DNA of 16,347 nucleotides from Pseudomonadota bacterium (GTDB lineage Bacteria; Pseudomonadota; Gammaproteobacteria; Burkholderiales; Burkholderiaceae_B), in contig JAEYVD010000246.1 in the NCBI GenBank assembly GCA_023432075.1, forward strand, positions 1 through 16,347. The letters are read 5' to 3'. Within the stretch, counting starts at the first letter, position 1, and each line of letters opens with the position of its first letter. Below are positions 15,428 through 16,347 of this stretch, one piece after another. The position numbers were made by a program, and so were the translations under genes. The notes beneath the pieces are model-generated. The model saw nothing but the letters and a program-made list of their open reading frames with translations. It searched no databases and had not been told where the DNA came from.

Positions 15428-16036
15428 TCACTCCTGGGGTTGCGTGCGCACCGGCACGGGCGCGTCGGCGGTTTCTTCTTCAATGCCCTCTTCCACCGAG
15501 TGGATGCCGATCAGCGCATTGACCGCCTGCCAGCGGCCGCGCATCACGCGGCCCAGCGCGCAGGCGCCCAGCACGACGATGGTGAGGAGGAAAAAGGCAT
15601 ACCCGGCAAACCAGAGCGACTGCGGGATCCATTGCGGCACCTGCAGCGGCGTGTTGGACACCGACTGGAAGGCGATGGAGTCGGCCAGCACGAACCAGGC
15701 GTGCCAGGTCAGCGTGCCCACGAATACGCCCAGGCAGGCCAGCGCGAACAGGTCCAGCACGACGCGCGTCTTGGCGGGCAGGTGGGTGTAGACCACGTCG
15801 ACGCGGATGTGCGAGCGGCGCAGCAAGGTGATGGGAAAGGCCCAGGCGCTCGCCACGGCGAGGGTGTATCCAGCCAGCTCGTCGGCGCCGCCGAGCGAGA
15901 CGCCGGCCAATTTGCGCGCGGCGAGGTCGGCAACGATGAGCCAGGACACGAGCAGCAGCCCCAGACCGCCTATCCAGGCGCCGATGCGGGCCACGCGATC
16001 AAGCAGGCGTAGCGAACCATGCGTTTCTGTCGTCAT
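15428..16036 (-). CDS. dctQ: TRAP transporter small permease (DctQ family)
   Basis: Inner-membrane subunit that pairs with DctM; 202 residues from the ATG at 16036. Four hydrophobic segments are visible near residues 20-38, 57-72, 93-113 and 142-162. The family motif GADELAGYTLA (50-60) followed by HIRVDVVYTHLP (76-87) is clear. An upstream in-frame start at 16093 would lie inside the binding-protein gene; AAGGA 7 nt before the 16036 ATG decides the start. The acidic 20-residue tail after segment four is variable in the family. It lies 16 bp downstream of the dctP-like stop, one operon. Confidence 0.92.
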   Translation of the reverse strand: MTTETHGSLRLLDRVARIGAWIGGLGLLLVSWLIVADLAARKLAGVSLGGADELAGYTLAVASAWAFPITLLRRSHIRVDVVYTHLPAKTRVVLDLFALACLGVFVGTLTWHAWFVLADSIAFQSVSNTPLQVPQWIPQSLWFAGYAFFLLTIVVLGACALGRVMRGRWQAVNALIGIHSVEEGIEEETADAPVPVRTQPQE

Positions 16037-16052
16037 GAGAGTTCCTTGATGT

Positions 16053-16347
16053 TCAGCGCAGCTTGACGCCCAGGGCCTGGCCCACGGACGCACTCCAGTT
16101 GTCGGCGCACTCGTTGCCGCAACGCTTGGCCCAGCGGTTTGCCATGTCGGTGGCCACCTCGCGCAGCGCGGCGCGCTCGGCCTCGGTGGGCGCGGTGGCC
16201 TGCATGTCGGCCTGGGTGTGGATGCGGCATTCGCCCTGGCCGGTGTTGCAGGCGAGCGCGTAGTCGCCCTCGCGGCCAGTCTCGTCCCACAGGCGCGCCT
16301 CCAGCACCTGCGCCTCCTTGAGCATGAACTGCTGCACGGCGGGATCG
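16053..16347 (-). CDS. dctP: TRAP transporter substrate-binding protein, C-terminal part (DctP family)
   Basis: The last 97 codons of a gene entering from the right edge; start and signal peptide lie outside. The order DctP-DctQ-DctM on one strand and the final helix-rich tail identify it as the periplasmic binding subunit. Visible: LACNTGQGECRIHTQADM, where two cysteines may form a disulfide in the periplasm; TEAERAALREVATDMANRWAK; and CGNECADNWSASVGQALG, another Cys pair near the end. Such paired cysteines occur in a subset of DctP-like proteins. The ligand-binding arginine region is not in the window, so no substrate can be suggested. Confidence 0.8.
   Translation of the reverse strand, partial: DPAVQQFMLKEAQVLEARLWDETGREGDYALACNTGQGECRIHTQADMQATAPTEAERAALREVATDMANRWAKRCGNECADNWSASVGQALGVKLR

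Noticed and set aside
1..16347. CRISPR arrays, tRNA or rRNA genes, insertion sequences, frameshifted genes
   Set aside because: No regularly spaced repeats, tRNA-like cloverleaf, transposase motifs or interrupted conserved frames were seen by eye; short RNA genes cannot be excluded without a covariance search.

Overview
The window is GC-rich, gene-dense DNA with no long gene-free stretch. It fits a betaproteobacterium of the Bordetella/Achromobacter type (Burkholderiales, Alcaligenaceae). The grounds are a Bug-family (TctC-like) binding protein, a DctPQM TRAP set and a formamidase/amide-transport cluster; this placement is an inference from gene content and base composition only.

Left part, minus strand. 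The 5' end of a Bug-type periplasmic binding protein runs off the left edge, behind a good sigma70-like promoter. Then come a LuxR-type response regulator and, upstream and overlapping it, a 1130-residue hybrid histidine kinase. The kinase input module is an entire NCS1-type (purine/cytosine/allantoin permease-like) transporter, followed by an eight-cysteine cluster, a second membrane section, a coiled coil, HisKA, HATPase and a receiver domain. Kinase and regulator look translationally coupled.

Centre, plus strand. Divergent from the kinase is a seven-gene operon: substrate-binding protein, two branched-chain-type permeases, two ATPases (UrtABCDE or FmdDEF-like), formamidase (fmdA) and an FmdB zinc-ribbon protein. 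It is closed by a strong intrinsic terminator. The gene order points to uptake of short-chain amides and/or urea and hydrolysis of formamide to formate and ammonia; no urease gene is in view. The divergent intergenic region holds two near-identical 16-bp dyads (TACGT-N6-ACGTA), 52 bp apart. The proximal one abuts a possible -35 box of the transporter operon, which is where an activating NarL/LuxR-type regulator would be expected. My working model is that the NCS1-fused kinase senses an amide, urea or nucleobase-like compound and drives the fmd/urt operon through these sites.

Right part. After an AT-richer spacer, two overlapping plus-strand genes encode a GtrB/ArnC/LgmA-like polyprenyl-phosphate glycosyltransferase and an ArnT-like GT39 membrane transferase, probably a lipid A or envelope glycan modification pair. 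Converging on them from the right edge is a minus-strand TRAP transporter operon (DctP C-terminus, DctQ, DctM). No RNA genes, insertion sequences, CRISPR arrays or broken genes were seen.
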